A stretch of 64,000 nucleotides of DNA, taken from the NCBI RefSeq assembly GCF_011250515.1, contig NZ_JAANOP010000002.1, forward strand, positions 395,226-459,225, in the 5' to 3' direction. The stretch's first letter is position 1; each line of letters begins with the position of its first letter. The notes under the pieces were generated by a model. That model did no database searches, was not told the origin of the DNA, and worked only from the letters and a program-made list of their open reading frames with translations. A program made the translations under genes and the position numbers. Below are positions 63,736 through 64,000 of the stretch, piece after piece. The stretch comes from Aquirufa ecclesiirivi. Its GTDB lineage: Bacteria > Bacteroidota > Bacteroidia > Cytophagales > Spirosomataceae.

Positions 63736-64000
63736 TGTCAATGCCTGAAATAGGTTGACCGTTTAAAAGTAAAATTTTAAACATAAAATCTATTATCCAT
63801 GGCAAACAAAAAATCGTATCTTCAAAGTGTGTCGCAAAGACGCCTTCGTCATTTTAGTGACAGTTTTAAAATCGAGAAAGTTCGAGAAATAGAACAAGGT
63901 CGAACTCGTGTTTCAGAAATTTGTAAACAATACGAAGTATCAGGCACCAATGTGTACAAATGGATTTCTAAATTCGGCACTATGAAAACCAATAAAACGC
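63736..64000 (+). mobile_element. Left end of an IS3-type insertion sequence (cut by window edge)
   Basis: The transposase OrfA start at 63799 marks the element. TGTCAATGCCTGAAATAGG at 63736 is a plausible left terminal repeat because it starts with TG and lies about 60 bases before the gene, but the right end is outside the window, so the boundary is a guess. Between the repeat at 63608 and 63736 no gene is seen. Confidence 0.6.
63799..64000 (+). CDS. IS3-family transposase OrfA, N-terminal part
   Basis: The first 67 codons. The reading RLRHFSDSFKIEKVREIEQG, then RVSEICKQYEVSGTNVYKWISKFG, is the helix-turn-helix DNA-binding start of IS3/IS911-type OrfA proteins, where the WISK/W..K motif closes the recognition helix. 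OrfB with the DDE catalytic domain should follow beyond the edge, often reached by a -1 frameshift. The ATG at 63799 gives a standard N-terminus. Confidence 0.88.
   Translation, partial: MANKKSYLQSVSQRRLRHFSDSFKIEKVREIEQGRTRVSEICKQYEVSGTNVYKWISKFGTMKTNKT

Overview
The window is chromosomal DNA of a Bacteroidota bacterium, most likely a Cytophagales member of the Spirosomataceae/Aquirufa kind. The support is low GC, several promoter-like sites of the Bacteroidota form TTTG-N19-TAnnTTTG, almost no Shine-Dalgarno signals, and lineage-typical proteins: a one-polypeptide hybrid two-component sensor with AraC output (HTCS), a DUF2723/GT117 membrane glycosyltransferase, a Porin_10-type barrel, a PorT-like barrel, a KduI/GH105 pair and a CrtA-like carotenoid oxygenase. 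The genus is inference; no rRNA or tRNA gene was found.

Layout. 1-1112: start of miaA and a hypothetical gene, leftward. 1139-3867: kduI and a secreted GH105 hydrolase (uronate/pectin-type sugars). 3864-7231: leftward genes for exported enzymes (nuclease, esterase, GH20 hexosaminidase). 7354-8955: amt and a P-II gene whose T-loop lacks the uridylylated tyrosine. 8956-9031: an inverted AATGGT-type repeat that also encodes the end of the crtA-like gene. 9015-18236: crtA-like, VOC protein, rhuM, mnmE, SCP2 protein, AddB-like nuclease, GMC oxidoreductase and its Tat-exported small subunit. 18405-27253: porin, lpxK, menC, hemF, a class A penicillin-binding protein and a TrpF-like protein without the catalytic Cys. 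27311-31237: mnmA, acid phosphatase, AraC regulator, YfcE-like phosphodiesterase. 31239-37665: S1/P1-type enzyme, HTCS and a divergent GntR/LacI-type regulator.

37697-49747 is mostly housekeeping: queG, grpE-dnaJ, DUF2723 protein, pheS, barrel protein, radA, truA, purL. 49859-53105 is a molybdenum hydroxylase operon (2Fe-2S subunit, Tat-exported large subunit, MocA-like protein). 53199-63570 holds a THUMP-like methyltransferase, two small exported proteins, an SRPBCC protein, a dicarboxylate/amino-acid symporter, a LolC/E-type permease, rbfA, a membrane protein, rpiB, a LOG-family gene, a PolX-like protein with a degenerate polymerase site but an intact PHP domain, and ogt. The right edge cuts into an IS3-type insertion sequence.

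No phage, CRISPR array, conjugative element or clear new multigene system was seen. The best leads are single-gene or regulatory: the PolX-like protein that has lost all three polymerase aspartates, the P-II Y51K change, the TrpF pseudoenzyme, promoter geometry predicting leaderless mRNAs (queG/grpE, lpxK, the methyltransferase), a terminator folded into the end of queG, and the repeat family that supplies coding sequence. Several starts were moved from the longest open frame to internal ATG/GTG codons; reasons are in the entries.
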